Program-made: the position numbers and the translations under genes
In this document: piece after piece, positions 31,637 to 43,389 of the stretch
How positions within the stretch are numbered: the first letter of the stretch is position 1
Layout: each line of letters starts with the position of its first letter
The notes under the pieces: model-generated
What the model saw: only the letters and a program-made list of their open reading frames with translations
Database searches by the model: none
What the model was told of the DNA's origin: nothing
From: Sthenelais limicola
Taxonomy: Eukaryota > Annelida > Polychaeta > Phyllodocida > Sigalionidae
NCBI GenBank assembly: GCA_942159475.1
Contig: OW804097.1
Coordinates: 37,460,298-37,524,297 of the forward strand
Reading direction: 5' to 3'
DNA: 64,000 bases

Positions 31637-32606
31637 TTATTACACACTGTATTTCGTATATGTTAAAAAATATATTTAATTTGTTTAGCATGAAGTTTAG
31701 CTTGAGGAGGCTCGATTCACTGCAATTTTTAGGCCTAAGTGGACAACATCATGTGTAACAAGTTTGTAGGTCAGGCCAATACGCTGCACCAATCAGATTG
31801 CGTCGTTTAGTCATGTGTAACCATGGAAGCCCAAACTTGTTGCATGTGCAGTTTGGATCAACTGAACTGCTCCCCCGAACTGCACCTTTCTAACTGCTTA
31901 TGTGTGTAATAATATATTGAAAGTCACTACTATCTTAAAATTGATGTTATAGCAATATTATAATTATATCTATTGTGATTACCCTAATTTTAGGGGCAGA
32001 CTGGAAGATCTATCTATTGAAGTCATAGTTCTTTTCTGTGTTATTATTGAACAGAATAAAAATTCTATACATGTATATTTAATGTAGATTTGGTATGTAT
32101 ATTCAGAAGTTTCATATATCTAGTAATTCTTGTAACAATGCTGTTGTTATTGCCAGGGTCGAAAGTCCACTGTAAGGTGATCTGCGATTATGCACAAAGT
32201 ATATGTAATAAAGTCATTTAAACATGTAAGCATTGCCTGGATATAGTGTAAATCAGAGGTGGTCATTTGACCAGAGCTCCAATAGGTGCAACGCCCTTTT
32301 CAGACCGACCTGGAGAAAAAAGGAGTACCCAGTATTTAGCATAATCAAGCTGCACACATGTTTAAACTGTGGCAAAATTACAACCTGGCAGCTGAACAAA
32401 AGTCACTGAATTTAAGTCTAAATTCTATAATAGAATTGAAATAATAGTACGATTTTGATGGTGGTTGAGTTATTGAGATCTGGGGTTATTACGAATTACT
32501 TCGGCTTATGTCATGAAGCTGGCATCGCATGGAAGCGTTGCTCTAACATTCAGTTATATTAGAGTCCACAAGAATATACTCTGGGAATGAATAGCAGGCC
32601 AATATG
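31637..32606. other. no firm feature
   Basis: GATGTTATAGCAATA at about 31942 is the inverse of TATTGCTATAACATC at 31406, so the hairpin cluster may be one end of a larger inverted structure of about 550 bp. ACTTGTTGCATG / CATGTGTAACAAGT pairs lie around 31750-31845. No coding frame. Confidence 0.35.
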
Positions 32607-32702
32607 TGATGTGTCACAACTTGCACAAAATTGATTTTAAGATATCATAATATTTGAAAAGATAGGAGGGGGAGGGGGAAGGGGAGGGTTGGGGAAAAGG
32701 TC
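32607..32702 (+). mobile_element. family B fragment followed by a G-rich run
   Basis: TGTGATGTGTCACAACTTGC, then GATATCATAATATTTGAAAA is family B. From 32663 it passes into a GGGAGGGGGAAGGGG run. Confidence 0.6.
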
Positions 32703-32856
32703 CATGAGCACATGACGTAACACTCAGTATTTATTAATCATAACTGATTATTCTAAGAGAGTATCATAATCTATAATGAATGGGTGATGCACATAGCTAT
32801 CAACATCAAGGTTAATTAGTGATAGGAATTGCTAGGCAAGCCCCAACCTCCTGGTC

Positions 32857-33055
32857 TACCCACTCTAGGCCCAAACCCTCAGATCAGATATGAATGGTAT
32901 GTCAGCCTACTTCGCTAAGTAATTTCCTGGCCATTCTAATGGGAATATAATGACATTTTGCGGTCTTAATGGAATTATAATGGCCACATGTGGTTTGAGG
33001 CGAGAGGCTTTCCCTTCGTTTGAAGGGACTCTCTTAACTTTGGGCCTAGACTGTA
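32857..33055 (+). mobile_element. family C element
   Basis: A 199-bp copy from TACCCACTCTAGGCCCAAAC to TTTGGGCCTAGACTGTA, with TA at both ends. It has the same internal CATTTTGCGGTCTTAATGGA as the copy at 12403. Confidence 0.85.
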
Positions 33056-33108
33056 CCCTCAAAGGCTAGGGTGAGGAGTTACTCAGTGCTTGGTTACTCT
33101 CCTAGGGG

Positions 33109-33230
33109 TCTTGATTCAAACAATTTGTTTTGTTATGTTGAACTTAATTTTGAACCCCATTTTTTCTTAAATTTGGGTTATTTAAGAAGATTTGTGAGGG
33201 CGAATTGTACATTTTCTGGTGATTTCACCC
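33109..33230 (+). mobile_element. family A 3' fragment (CACCC-ending)
   Basis: Starts mid-element at CTTGATTCAAACAATTTG and ends ATTTTCTGGTGATTTCACCC. The 5' half is absent. Confidence 0.75.
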
Positions 33231-33461
33231 ATGTATGCTTCTAGCTCTAAGCACTATTGCTCCTTGAATAGGAGGCATTTAGTCTGAAAGTCAACAGGAT
33301 TACAGAGTAATTATTAATTAATGTGACTTTCACCCTATGGGTATAGACCTAACAACCCTCATATGACAGACAATAACATCAGCCGGATTTTAATTCAAAA
33401 GCAAGAGGCAAAATCATTCACTAATCAAGACAATGATTGACAAGCTATAACAGACTCTCTT

Positions 33462-33691
33462 GGGTTTTCAGAAAATGTACAATTGGCAGCTCTACACATT
33501 TAGGAAATTCTCCTAAATTAGGGTGAATTAATGAAGAATACTGTGTATCTGAGTATATTTGGTATCGCATTGATTTAAAGTATCAGCTCTGTTATGTTAA
33601 GCTGCATTTTGAAGCACATTTTTTGTCTTAAATGTGGGTTATTTGAGAGGATTGGTGAAGGTGAATTGTACATTTTCTGAAAATCTGACCC
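33462..33691 (+). mobile_element. family A element
   Basis: A 230-bp copy. Five bases (CAGAT) are lost from the first TIR (GGGTTTTCAGAAAATG); the second TIR is intact. Flanks TCTT and CCTT. Confidence 0.85.
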
Positions 33692-33751
33692 CCTTACGTC
33701 ACCAGTCAGAGAGGACCCAGGAGCACATCTGGACCTAACGCAGGACGATAT

Positions 33752-33986
33752 GGGTCAGATCGTCAGAAAATGTACAATTAGCCTTCTCCAATCGTCTCAA
33801 ATAACCCACTTATAAGGCAGAAATGAGGTTCAAAATACAGTTTAATATGGCATAACAGATATTTTAAAACAACATAATATAAAATATACTCAGATATACC
33901 TGGTGTTTATCAAATTTCAGCCTAATTTAGCATATTTTACCAAATGTGTAGAGCTGCTAATTTGACATTTTCTGACGATCTGACCC
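33752..33986 (-). mobile_element. family A element
   Basis: A 235-bp copy with both TIRs (GGGTCAGATCGTCAGAAAAT / TTTTCTGACGATCTGACCC). Flanks ATAT and ATAG. It lies only 60 bp from the previous copy, in opposite orientation. Confidence 0.9.
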
Positions 33987-34704
33987 ATAGATATATATAT
34001 TATTAGTGTTATATGGGGACAATTGTTCGTGTAGATTGCACTGGCGTTGACAGTTGATAAATATGAAAGAAAGGGATTATTAGCCTTTTATCTAGCTTTG
34101 GGATGTTCCTATGAATTCCGAAAAAAAGAAGACATGTCTAGATTTTTCTTGCAATTTATACATTGAATTACCCAAAAACCAATAGAGAAAGGAAACAGGG
34201 GACTGTAAACGACACAGGGACAAATAGGAGGAGAGGAAGAGTGAATCGAGAAAGTGTGAATGTGTCATGTATTAGCATATTATAGAAATAGATGATTTGA
34301 TTTTGTAAATATTTTATTCAGGACTATTTAAACATTTTTATACATCTAGCATAAATATTCTCAGAGTAGCCTGATATTATGGTTTACAAATGTATCATTA
34401 TTTCTAGCAGAACTTTAAATATATACTTCATTCAATACAATCAAGAATGAGACAAAATTATTCAATACTTCAATAAAAGAGTATACAGACAAATACAGTC
34501 TATCTATATGTGAGTACAGTCAGAAAATACAAGTCTGAAGAGATAAAACCAAACCCTCCACCTACGCCGTGCTCCTACACATAGTCACTTCTTCAACATA
34601 ACATTGTGCTTGCAAGTTTCAAATAGTTCGAGGATTATACCCCAGAAATGCATATAACTACATAGGTCCGCCATTTCTCATTACCATACATTATTTGACA
34701 TTAC
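33987..34704. other. spacer with one dispersed repeat
   Basis: 34305-34385 (TTCAGGACTATTTAAACATT, then TATTCTCAGAGTAGCCTGAT) is similar to 45886-45945, in the same orientation. Otherwise nothing recognised. Confidence 0.4.
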
Positions 34705-35270
34705 AGATTACAATTGCAAGGTATATTTTAGGATTAATTTAAACCATTGAATCGCCTGCTGCTAACACAGGGACCTTGATAGATAATTTATTTTCCCCAT
34801 TTCCCTCAATCACCATGAGAAAAGTGAGTTATATCGGGTTCCGGGAGATATAGTGTCTCCGGACCAGAGCTTTTGTTGGCAGTACTAATGCTGTGGGCAC
34901 CTATTCAAGATTTCAAGTCCAATTTGGCACCTACGATTCATCGCACGATCTCGTTTCAGTGGTGCACAAATCATGCATGATGAGACAAATGAGACAAATA
35001 TAAAAAGGCTACCTGCACTGGGATTCAAATTCACAATGTCCAGATTGGCAGTCTTAGATGCTAACCACTTGACTATAGGGGACTATGGAGATATGCATAT
35101 TATAACACTGGGTATAGCCATTGACAGATCACATTTAGGTTTTCTTTAATCCCCTCGTTCTCCTCTAGGTGAATGAGGAAATTTATACATTTTGAAGGTC
35201 CCTGTGTTAGCTGCAGGCGATTTAATGATTAAAACTAATTATGAAAATATATCTTGCATCTGCAACCTAT
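34705..35270 (-). mobile_element. foldback element with tRNA-like insert
   Basis: The left end GCAAGGTATATTTTAGGATT, then ATTGAATCGCCTGCTGCTAA and CACAGGGACCTT, is repeated inverted at 35199-35257. The spacer of about 410 bp includes a tRNA-like segment on the minus strand. A relative is at 47140-49560. Confidence 0.7.
35009..35082 (-). repeat. tRNA-like (SINE-type) segment
   Basis: On the minus strand, TAGTCAAGTGGTTAGCAT resembles a tRNA A-box region, and GAATTTGAATCCCAGTGC, about 40 bp downstream, resembles a B box. The stems do not form a full tRNA. Interpretation as a SINE-type promoter relic is inference. Confidence 0.45.
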
Positions 35271-35390
35271 TTCTCTAATTTGTGAATGCAGGACTTCTAG
35301 GTCAGCACGCTTCCTGGGTCTCACTATTGAACCCAGACAGGAATATGACAAGTGCGGGGGTGTTGGTTGAGAGGTACAGAAAGGACTTAG

Positions 35391-35625
35391 GGGTCAGATT
35401 TTCAGAAAATGTACAATTGGCAGCTCTACACATTAAGGAAATTCTGGTAAATTAGACTGAAAAATGATGAATACCGGGTATATCTGAGTATATTTGGTAT
35501 CACATTGATTTAAAGTATCAGCTCTGTTATGTTAAACTGCATTTTAAAGCTTATTTTCGTCTTAAATGTGGGTTATTTGAGAGGATTGGTGAAGGCGAAT
35601 TGTACATTTTCCGAAAATCTGACCC
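35391..35625 (+). mobile_element. family A element
   Basis: A 235-bp copy with both TIRs. The flanks (TTAG / TTTT) do not match. Confidence 0.9.
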
Positions 35626-35957
35626 TTTTAGACTAACCCATTGGTTGGCCTAAACGTCCTCGCAGGCCCTACAAAAAACGCTATTACTGGTTTTCATTGC
35701 TTAAAGCTATGCTCATTACATATGTATTGGACAGAGTAAAATAACTTCCATCTTAAGGAACCATTTCCTTACCTTTTTTAAGGAGAGAAAAGGACAAGAA
35801 GGGAACATAACTGATTGTCTGATTCGTCCTAATTGACCAATCAAGGATAAGGGATGAAAATGTGATTGGCTTTCCCACCACTGCCTTTTATTTGAGGGCT
35901 GTAGGAGAAGGCCATTGACATGATTCATTCACAAATTCACAGGACCACTTTCTTGAT
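35626..35957. other. no recognised feature
   Basis: Spacer between two A copies. The 70-codon minus ORF here has no motif. Confidence 0.4.
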
Positions 35958-36216
35958 GGGTCAGATTGTCAGACAAATGTACAATTGTCAGATGTACTCA
36001 TTTAGTAAATTCTGCTAAATTAGGCTGCATTTGGTCAATGCTAGGTAAATTCGAGTATATTCGGCATTGCATTGATTCTAGCAATCGGCATTGCATTGAT
36101 TCTAGCAATCAGTTTGGTTAGGTTGAACTGTATTTTGAACTTTTTTTTCGTCAGTGATTTGAGTTATTTATGAAAATTGGCGAAATTGAATTGTACATTT
36201 TCTGAAAATCTGACCC
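35958..36216 (+). mobile_element. family A element with internal 26-bp duplication
   Basis: A 259-bp copy. The block CGGCATTGCATTGATTCTAG, then CAAT, is present twice in tandem, which explains the extra length. Both TIRs present. Confidence 0.9.
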
Positions 36217-36289
36217 TATTAATCATAATTGTAGAAATACATTTCGTCTGCCTTCGACTTCAGTTCTTCCTAAAATATATCATATATGT

Positions 36290-36525
36290 GGGTCAGATTT
36301 GGAGAAAAATTTTCAATCGGCTGATGTACACATTCAGTAAATTCTGCTCAATTAGACTATAAAATGGTCAATACCAAGTATATCTGAGTATATTTGGTAT
36401 TTCCTCGATTCAAACAATCTTTTCGGTTATGTTGAACTGAATTTTGAACCTGATTTTTGTCTTTAATTAGGGGTATTTGAGAAGATTAGTGAGGGCGAAT
36501 TTTACATTTTCTGGCAATTTCACCC
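36290..36525 (+). mobile_element. family A element, TSD ATGT (CACCC-ending)
   Basis: A 236-bp copy flanked by ATGT on both sides. It starts GGGTCAGATTTGGAG and ends TGGCAATTTCACCC. The asymmetric subfamily therefore also transposed with a proper 4-bp duplication. Confidence 0.9.
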
Positions 36526-36949
36526 ATGTATTTGATTAGAATAATACTGCGAGCGAGATTGGATTTGACCGTGGGGATCCCAGTTTAGAACATTTACAAT
36601 ATACTAACAAGAATGGGTATAATATTTAATTATTAGGCAGTCTTTAATTTCCAGATTATGTGATTTATATGTTAAATGGTGAAATTCCACCTAAACCCGA
36701 GCACTACAATTTGATATTTATTTGTGAAAAAGGGTAATACCCTGCCCAAACACAGCTGATTGCCCCTTGATTGCCCCCCGATTTGGGTCTCATTTAAAAT
36801 CCTTCTAAATCTTTTTGAAATACCATAAACCAGGATTGGAAATGAAATCCTAGGATTCATTGGGAGACCCAAACAAATCAGAGAGTTAAATGGAAAACAG
36901 TGAAAATGGCAGTCTGCATCTCAGATACACTGGTACCTTTGCCTCCCCA
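36526..36949. other. no recognised feature
   Basis: AT-rich spacer. The 66-codon minus ORF at 36672-36872 has no motif. Confidence 0.4.
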
Positions 36950-37127
36950 TCTCATCTAAGAGAGAAATGAGGTTAGCAATACAGTTTAACAGATGTTTAA
37001 AAACAACACAGTGCCAAAAGTTCTCGATATACATATCAGACATAGTATCACTCATTCTCCAGTCTAATTCAGCAAGATTTCATAAATGCGTAGAACTGCC
37101 AACTGTACATTTTCTAACGATCAGACC
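36950..37127 (-). mobile_element. family A element, degenerate and 5'-truncated
   Basis: Recognisable from AGAGAGAAATGAGGTTAGCA through CTGTACATTTTCTAACGATC and AGACC. More diverged than most copies, so probably old. Confidence 0.6.
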
Positions 37128-37243
37128 GATATAGCCGATACTTGATACACACAGGCGACGGAAAATAATTAGGTTGGGTTGTGCTGGAATGGCTTACTGG
37201 CACGAGCATGGTGTGGGTTCAAGTGTCACCCTCCAACGGATGT

Positions 37244-37757
37244 GGGCCAGATCTTTAGAAAATGTACAATTGTCAGCTCTACACATTCAGTAAATTATGT
37301 TAAATGAGGCTGCAATTTGTTCAATACTAGGTAAATTCGAGTATATTCGGCACTGCATTGATCTGTTACATTATGTTGAACGGAATCTTGAACTTTAGTC
37401 AGGGAGCACAAGGCCCAAAATGGGGGTGTTGCTAAACATTTTGGTTAGAGCTTGACAACACATACCACCATATAGCATTCATACTGGCCTATAAGAAAAC
37501 CATTGTTGGCATTCTGGCATTTTGTTTATTCCATGGTTTCCATGGCAACAGAAGCCAAAAATTGAAATTCTGAGGTAAAATTACTTAAATGAACCTCAGT
37601 CAGAGATGAGTCGTGTGAATACTTTGATATTTTGGGAAAATATTGACATCCAAATTGCACATTCAGATTATTATGACATTTGACCTTTGATCAAGAAATT
37701 TGAGTCATTTGAAAGAATTGGTAAAGGTGAATTGTACATTTTCTGACGATTTCACCC
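37244..37757 (+). mobile_element. family A element with about 290-bp extra interior, TSD ATGT
   Basis: A 514-bp copy flanked by ATGT on both sides. The ends and the first ~150 and last ~75 bp match family A. Between about 37396 and 37690 there is unrelated sequence (starting CAGGGAGCACAAGGCC) without visible TIRs of its own. Either an unrecognised insertion, or a longer relative from which the short copies derive. Confidence 0.8.
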
Positions 37758-38604
37758 ATGTACGCCAATTTCACCACCGTATTAAGGTGAACTAGTCCTG
37801 GTAAATTGATATGTACAACACGTTGCAGTTGATAATGTATTATTCTATTATCTTTTTAAAGTATTCACAACTTTTGTCAGCTTAATTCAATTAATTTCCG
37901 TTTCCAAGGAAAACGTTTGCAGATTTCAGTAACATGTAACCCATGGTCAAGTGGCAATTATTGTCATGTATAAGAATTTAATATCCTGACTCTTACTGAT
38001 GTAGCACTTTTATTGGAGGTTATCCAGTAATCAGACAGTAGGTTGACAGTCTTATGGGCAGAGGTGTTACATAACACAGCCATTAAGAGTTGGTGATGTA
38101 TTACTAGAGAAGCAAGACAAGATACTTAGTGAGATAATGATATAATCAGGGATTTGATCTTTTAAAGCCACACTGTCCTGCCAATCTGTCCTGCTGATTT
38201 ATCCGAGATTAACACCAACTGCAAGGATACCACATGGACAGGTTCACCGCCCCCCCCCCCCCCCCCCCGAGATCTGATTCTAATCAATTTAGTTGCACCA
38301 GAATCGAAGTGGTTTTCTACCAATATGTTACATGTGTTTTTTACAGAAAGGACAAGGAAGAAATATCATAGAGTATGAATATGGTTTTACTCCTGGTACA
38401 GGTGTTGTATACCTTAGGTGTAATACAGGTATGGTGTTAAGTGAATAATGAGGGGTCAGGTGGACCCTTACATATTGTCTGATTGGACAGTGAAGCTGTC
38501 CAATCACAGGTAGTTAGTAATCGGTGTAGCTTGAGCCTTCATACAGGTAGGAGGTATGGAATTAAATATTTTAGGGATGTATACTTATGACACAATAAGG
38601 TATT
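37758..38604. other. spacer with C19 homopolymer
   Basis: A run of 19 C sits at 38250-38268, followed closely by a short inverted pair TGATTGGACAG / CTGTCCAATCA (about 38480-38507). No coding frame. Confidence 0.5.
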
Positions 38605-38767
38605 AAGATAGAACTTAACACGAGCAGCATATTCAACAAAACGCGAGTGGCTTTTGGTGAATGTCTTACACAAGTGCCGAAGGCACACATGAAACACATT
38701 CACCAAAAGCCACTTGCATTTTGTGAATACATTGATGCATATACAGCTCAAGTTTAGTTCTATTTTT
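38605..38767. mobile_element. hairpin element with GTGCCGAAGGCAC loop
   Basis: Long arms: TTCAACAAAACGCGAGTGGC and TTTTGGTGAATGT pair with ACATTCACCAAAAGCCACTT and GCATTTTGTGAA, and an outer arm AGATAGAACTTAACACGAGC pairs with GCTCAAGTTTAGTTCTAT. The loop holds the small palindrome GTGCCGAAGGCAC. Compare the loops at 4932 and 52330. Confidence 0.8.
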
Positions 38768-39014
38768 ATGCCATGATATATGTTTAAGCATTATTTAATC
38801 ATTTTTTACCTTCATTTCATTTTCATGTCTCACAACCCTCTGACTCGGCAAAAACAAGCACCTACAACGTTGCATCATGAAATGAGCATCATAAAATGAG
38901 CTTCATTGATTGGCCCAGCTAGATTTACGTAACCAATCAAAATAGCGGAGTAAATTGGCTGCATTTGAAAAGCGGATTTCGCTAGTGAAATCTATGCATG
39001 CATATGCCATGGGC

Positions 39015-39197
39015 TAATCTGGAAATCAGAAATTAGGTTTCAAAATCCAGTTCAATATAGCAGCACAGGTATTTATAAAAAACATAATAAAAAATATGCT
39101 TAGATATAACTGGTGTTTATCATTTGTCAGCCTACTTTAGCAGAATTTAACAAAATGTGTAAAGCTGCCGATTGGGCATTTTCTGACGATCTGACAC
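39015..39197 (-). mobile_element. family A element, 5'-truncated
   Basis: Recognisable from AGAAATTAGGTTTCAAAATC to CATTTTCTGACGATCTGACA. The first TIR and about 50 bp are missing. Confidence 0.75.
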
Positions 39198-39337
39198 ATG
39201 TATAACAACACATTCAATAACCAGATGGCTGATTGTCATGACATCTTCCAATGCATACCGTCCATACTGTTGCTTCGGTTGAACATGTGGAACACACTCA
39301 TCAACTCTCCTGATGAGAAGAATATTGTCACGTGACC

Positions 39338-39661
39338 AATAGGGCATTTGCATAGCCACCATTTATAATCTTGATTTGCACGGAAGTATGGGACTAATGG
39401 TACAGTCTTAAATCTATAGAAAACATGCCATATTTAGCATGGAATACTTATCAGTGCTCTATTATGTCTTACACAAGTTCCCATCTTTCCCATCATGCAT
39501 TTGGTTTTGATAGATACTTTATACAAACTGTGATATTGGTGAAAACATTCTTGCAATTTCCGAAGAAGATGTTGCCAAATATTTGTATGTCAGATTCAAC
39601 AGTATCAATCCCAGGATACACGGTAACAGACATGCGCAGTGGCACATGCAAATCCCCTATT
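39338..39661 (+). mobile_element. family E element (reference copy)
   Basis: A 324-bp element with ends AATAGGGCATTTGCATAGCC and the reverse complement of AATAGGGGATTTGCATGTGC. Related to 4031-4343 (inverted) and 63878 onward (direct). No coding capacity; superfamily not assigned. Confidence 0.7.
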
Positions 39662-40008
39662 GAATAGAAATAAGATTTGGACAAGGGTATTGCATCACGT
39701 TTGTGCGTGACCGGCTGTCCGGAGATAGAATAGAATAACAAATATCAAGTCCTAAGCTTTATTCATGTCGGTAGCGACAATATTTGCCTTAAAGCTTGGT
39801 GAAGGTTCCGTAACAAGAACTGTTTTTGTAAAGGTCCTGTTGCAATTAAGGTAATTGCATAGATTTTGGTCTCTTGAGGGAGTGTATACTTCTACCTGTA
39901 TCATTACTTTCGCTGCAGTTTATAGATTTGCAGCCAACATCATATTTCTTGGAACATTATAGTGGATAGTGGATGCATTTTACTAATGTATATTATGCTA
40001 CTGTATAT
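39662..40008. other. no recognised feature
   Basis: Spacer; nothing noticed. Confidence 0.4.
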
Positions 40009-40415
40009 ATGATGTGTTCCAGGAAATGAGTCACAATTAGCAAAATTGATATTTCTTTTAAATTGTTTTATTTACAAGATATCTTTCTTGAAATATTTTT
40101 ATTTGTGAGCGTTCAGTCCTTGTGGTTGTATTTATATACATGTACCAAATCTCAAGAGAGTTTAGTTATTATATCAGTGCGTTTCTAGGATCATCCTATG
40201 GAGTTTATTTAACGAATCTACTAGTAAACTTCCACCCAGAAATATTGCAAACTTTTCAAAAATAAAAATATCAAACTGAAAAGATAAAACTACTTATTAG
40301 ATGCCCATGCATGATGTTTACATTCATTGGAATCAGCTTGATCTCATCTTTTCAAATATGATGATATCTCAAAATCCATTTTTAGTGACTTGTCATTTCC
40401 CTGTAACACATCACA
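40009..40415 (-). mobile_element. family B element (long form)
   Basis: A 407-bp element from ATATGATGTGTTCCAGGAAA to CCCTGTAACACATCACA. The interior has GAATCAGCTTGATCTCATCT near the right end and matches 58445-58844 over its length. No ORF. Confidence 0.85.
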
Positions 40416-40572
40416 TACAGACGAGTCTCCAGTCTCAGTGTAGAATCAGCATAAAATTTCACCTAGCACTCCCATCTTAAGATATACCTTTGTCCTAACT
40501 ATTGCACAAACAGTTTAGTTCTTTTCTTCCTCATTCTGTCCATGAAATTTAAATTAGACCAACACAGTATAT

Positions 40573-40757
40573 GGGTCAGATTTTCATGAAATGCACACTT
40601 GGCAGCTGTGCACATTTAGTATTATCTGAGTATATTTAATATTGCCTTGATTCAAACAATCTGTTTTGTTATGTTGCACTGAGGTTTGAACCATATATTT
40701 GTCTTAAATTTGAGAGGATTGCTGGAGATGAATTGTACATTTTCTGGTGATTTCACC
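40573..40757 (+). mobile_element. family A element with internal deletion
   Basis: A 185-bp copy: the segment after CACATTTAGT is missing about 45 bp. Ends GGGTCAGATTTTCATG and TGGTGATTTCACC. TATA-rich flanks prevent a clear duplication call. Confidence 0.8.
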
Positions 40758-41096
40758 TATATATATAAATAACTTATTTTCCATTTTTGTAAAGGTGTGT
40801 GGTTACATAGGGAAATCTTGGCGTAGAATACAATTTCTATATAACATATACAGATCTACCAGAAGTGTCATTTGAAAATAAATAAATACAACAATTTTAA
40901 CACAATATCATAGTAACAACTTAGCGGCTATGATACAATGACAAATACGTATTTAACTCCCGGGTTACAAGAATAGAATATTCGTTTGTTTTAGCATGGA
41001 CAAAGCCATGGCAACAGCTAGATAAATGCTTATATAGTAAACCAGAGAATGGTGCGAGTTAGCTGCTATAGTAGGAACTATGTTATGGGTCAGATT
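40758..41096. other. no recognised feature
   Basis: AT-rich spacer without ORF or repeat. Confidence 0.4.
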
Positions 41097-41320
41097 TTCA
41101 GAAAATGTACAATTGGCAGCTCTACCAATTTAGGAAATTCTCCTAAATTAGGCTAAAAAATGAAGAATACTGGGTATATCGAGTATATTTGGTATCGCAT
41201 TGATTTAAAGTATCTGTTCTGTTATGTTAAACTGCATTTTGAAGCTAATTTTTGTCTCAAATGTGGGCTATTTGAGAGGATTGGTAAAGGCGAATTGTCC
41301 ATTTTCTGAAAATCTCACCC
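41097..41320 (+). mobile_element. family A element
   Basis: A 224-bp copy with both ends (the last reads AAATCTCACCC). Flanks TTAT and TTAC, one mismatch. Confidence 0.85.
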
Positions 41321-41538
41321 TTACAGTACATCACTTGCTAAGGTAATAGCTGTAGTCTTGTATATGAATTATCAACTTACAGGACTGAAGATGGACTCAA
41401 TGATGCGTGCTCTCCAATTTCCCCTCATTAGGCTTTCAATGCAGAGAACAAGGCCTATCTCACAATGCTCTGGAGTAGCAATCAATAAGTCTTTATTGGT
41501 AACCCCTTATGGGAGGCTCTGTCTAAGCTTTGCCCTCT

Positions 41539-41845
41539 ACCTTGCTCTTAATGGCACCACATGGTCTCTTTCCTGGGTCAGATCTTCAGAAAATGCACAG
41601 TCTACAGTTCTACACATCTCTCAAGTTCTGCTAAATTCGAGGGGAAAATGATAAGTACTTAGTATATCTGAGTGTATTCTGTATTGTATTCATTCAATAA
41701 ATATGTCTGGTTATGTTTAACTGTATTTTGAACCTGATTTTCGTCTTAAAATTGGGTTATTTGAGATGATTGGTGAAGGTCAATTGTACGTTTTCCGAAG
41801 ATCTGACCCACCTTGCTCTTAATGGTACCACATGGCCTCTTTCCT
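41539..41845 (+). repeat. 36-bp direct repeats flanking a family A element
   Basis: ACCTTGCTCTTAATGGCACC and the following ATGGTCTCTTTCCT (41539-41574) recur at 41810-41845 with two substitutions. The A copy at 41575-41809 fills the space exactly between the two. Confidence 0.9.
41575..41809 (+). mobile_element. family A element between 36-bp direct repeats
   Basis: A 235-bp copy of the older subfamily (TCTACAGTTCTACACATCTC). It is unusual in being bounded by long and not 4-bp duplications. Confidence 0.9.
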
Positions 41846-42339
41846 CTCTCTTACGGTTTTTTCTCTCTATTTCGCTGTCACGCAATGGCAATAGTCTACT
41901 GCTATGGCTGCAGTCAACTGGGGAATGCCTGTATAGGAGGCGGTAAATAGGCCGTGGGGACGCCAGTTGTATATGTAGAAAATGTTTAAAACTATACACA
42001 GAATTCACCGGAAGTGTTTGTCTGTATACCTCATCAAGCCCAACAAAGTGTTCCTAGAGATGGAATAAAACTTTGTTAAGTGACTGAGTGAAATCCTATT
42101 GGGCTCAGTGCAGAGGCGTCGCTGGCAATTTCCAGGTGTGGGTGGGTGGGGCTGGGACATATTTTGGTATCTTGGACCTTTTTCCCATATTCATGTATGA
42201 TGTGTACCAATGTTCCAATTTTCAAGTCTAACAATTAGTTTAAAATGTTATTATCTAATGTAAACAACTTACAACTTACAAAATGACTTGTAACATTAAC
42301 ATGTGTCAGTTCATTTTCTTTGATTAATTATTTCTCCAT
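41846..42339. other. no firm feature
   Basis: CAGAGGCGTCGCTGGCAATT at about 42111 resembles a transposon terminus, but no matching inverted end was found. Otherwise spacer. Confidence 0.35.
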
Positions 42340-42613
42340 CACTCCCTCTCTCCCTCTCTCCATCTCTCCATCTCTCTCTCCTTCTTCCTCTCTCTCCCTT
42401 CCCACTCTCTCTGCCTCTCTCTCTCCCTCTATCTCTCTCCCCTCCCTCTCCCCTATCTCTCTGCCCACTCTCTCCCCCCTCTCTCTCCATCTCTCCCCCC
42501 TCTCTCTCTCTCCTTCTCTCCATCTCTTTCTCCCTCTCTCTATCTCCCTCTCCCTCCCTCTCTCCACCTCTCTCTCCCTCTCTTTCTCCTTCTCTCCCTC
42601 TCTCTCTCTCTCG
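42340..42613 (-). repeat. CT-rich (homopyrimidine) simple repeat
   Basis: About 270 bp of CTCTCTCCCTCTCTC variants on the plus strand. The overlapping 79- to 127-codon ORFs on both strands are low-complexity artefacts. A second, shorter CT-rich tract is at 42727-42850. Confidence 0.95.
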
Positions 42614-43154
42614 CCAGATTGTCTTAATTATTATGAAATTTGGGGGGGGGCTCCTATACGTGTTATCGTGCATAATTATGAATGGTTGAATCACAAATAA
42701 CTCCTACCAGTATTTGTATGGAAGCTCCATCTCCCTCTCCCCTCCTCTCTTTCCCTCCCTCTACCTACCTCCCTCTCCCTCCCTCACCCTCCCTCCCTCT
42801 TTCTTCCTCTCCCTATGTCCTTTCCGCGCTCTCTCTTCCTCTCATCTCCTACTCTCTATATTACATTACACATATTGTATATAACTGTGTGTATATCTAT
42901 ATAAGGATAAGGTCTGATAGGAAAATGAAGTAAGGGTTGATCAATAATCTACTGCAAGAGGCCTGGGTCTGAAGTACCTTCCAAAGAACTCTCCAAGCCA
43001 CTACTGTGGGAAACTGTTTTCCTGACCGTGGGAATCTCACATTATGACTCTATTAGTGGAGCCCAACAGACTTGCAGAGCGTAAATAACAAATTGACATG
43101 TATAGATTCACCCAAAAGCTCATCACTCATGCTACGTTAGATACCTCCGCAGAA

Positions 43155-43389
43155 GGATAAACTCGCCAGAAAATGTACAATTCACTTTCACAAATCCTCT
43201 CAAATAACCCAAATTTCAGACGAAAATAAAGTTCAAAATACAGTTCAACCTAAACAAACAGATTGCTAGAATCAATGCAATGCCGTACATACACGAATTG
43301 ACCTAGCATTGACCAAATTGCGGCCTAATTTTGCCGAATTTACCAAATGTTTACAGCTTCCAATTGTACATTTTCTGAAAGTCTGACCC
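43155..43389 (-). mobile_element. family A element, TSD AGAA
   Basis: A 235-bp copy flanked by AGAA on both sides. The first TIR is degenerate (GGATAAACTCGCCAGAAAAT). Confidence 0.9.

Noticed and set aside
35009..35082. Functional tRNA gene
   Set aside because: A- and B-box-like words are present, but the acceptor and anticodon stems do not pair as a tRNA.
42111..42131. CAGAGGCGTCGCTGGCAATT as a possible transposon terminus
   Set aside because: No inverted partner or target duplication was found in the window.
42311..42700. 126- and 127-codon ORFs on opposite strands
   Set aside because: Low-complexity CT/GA repeat; both strands open.
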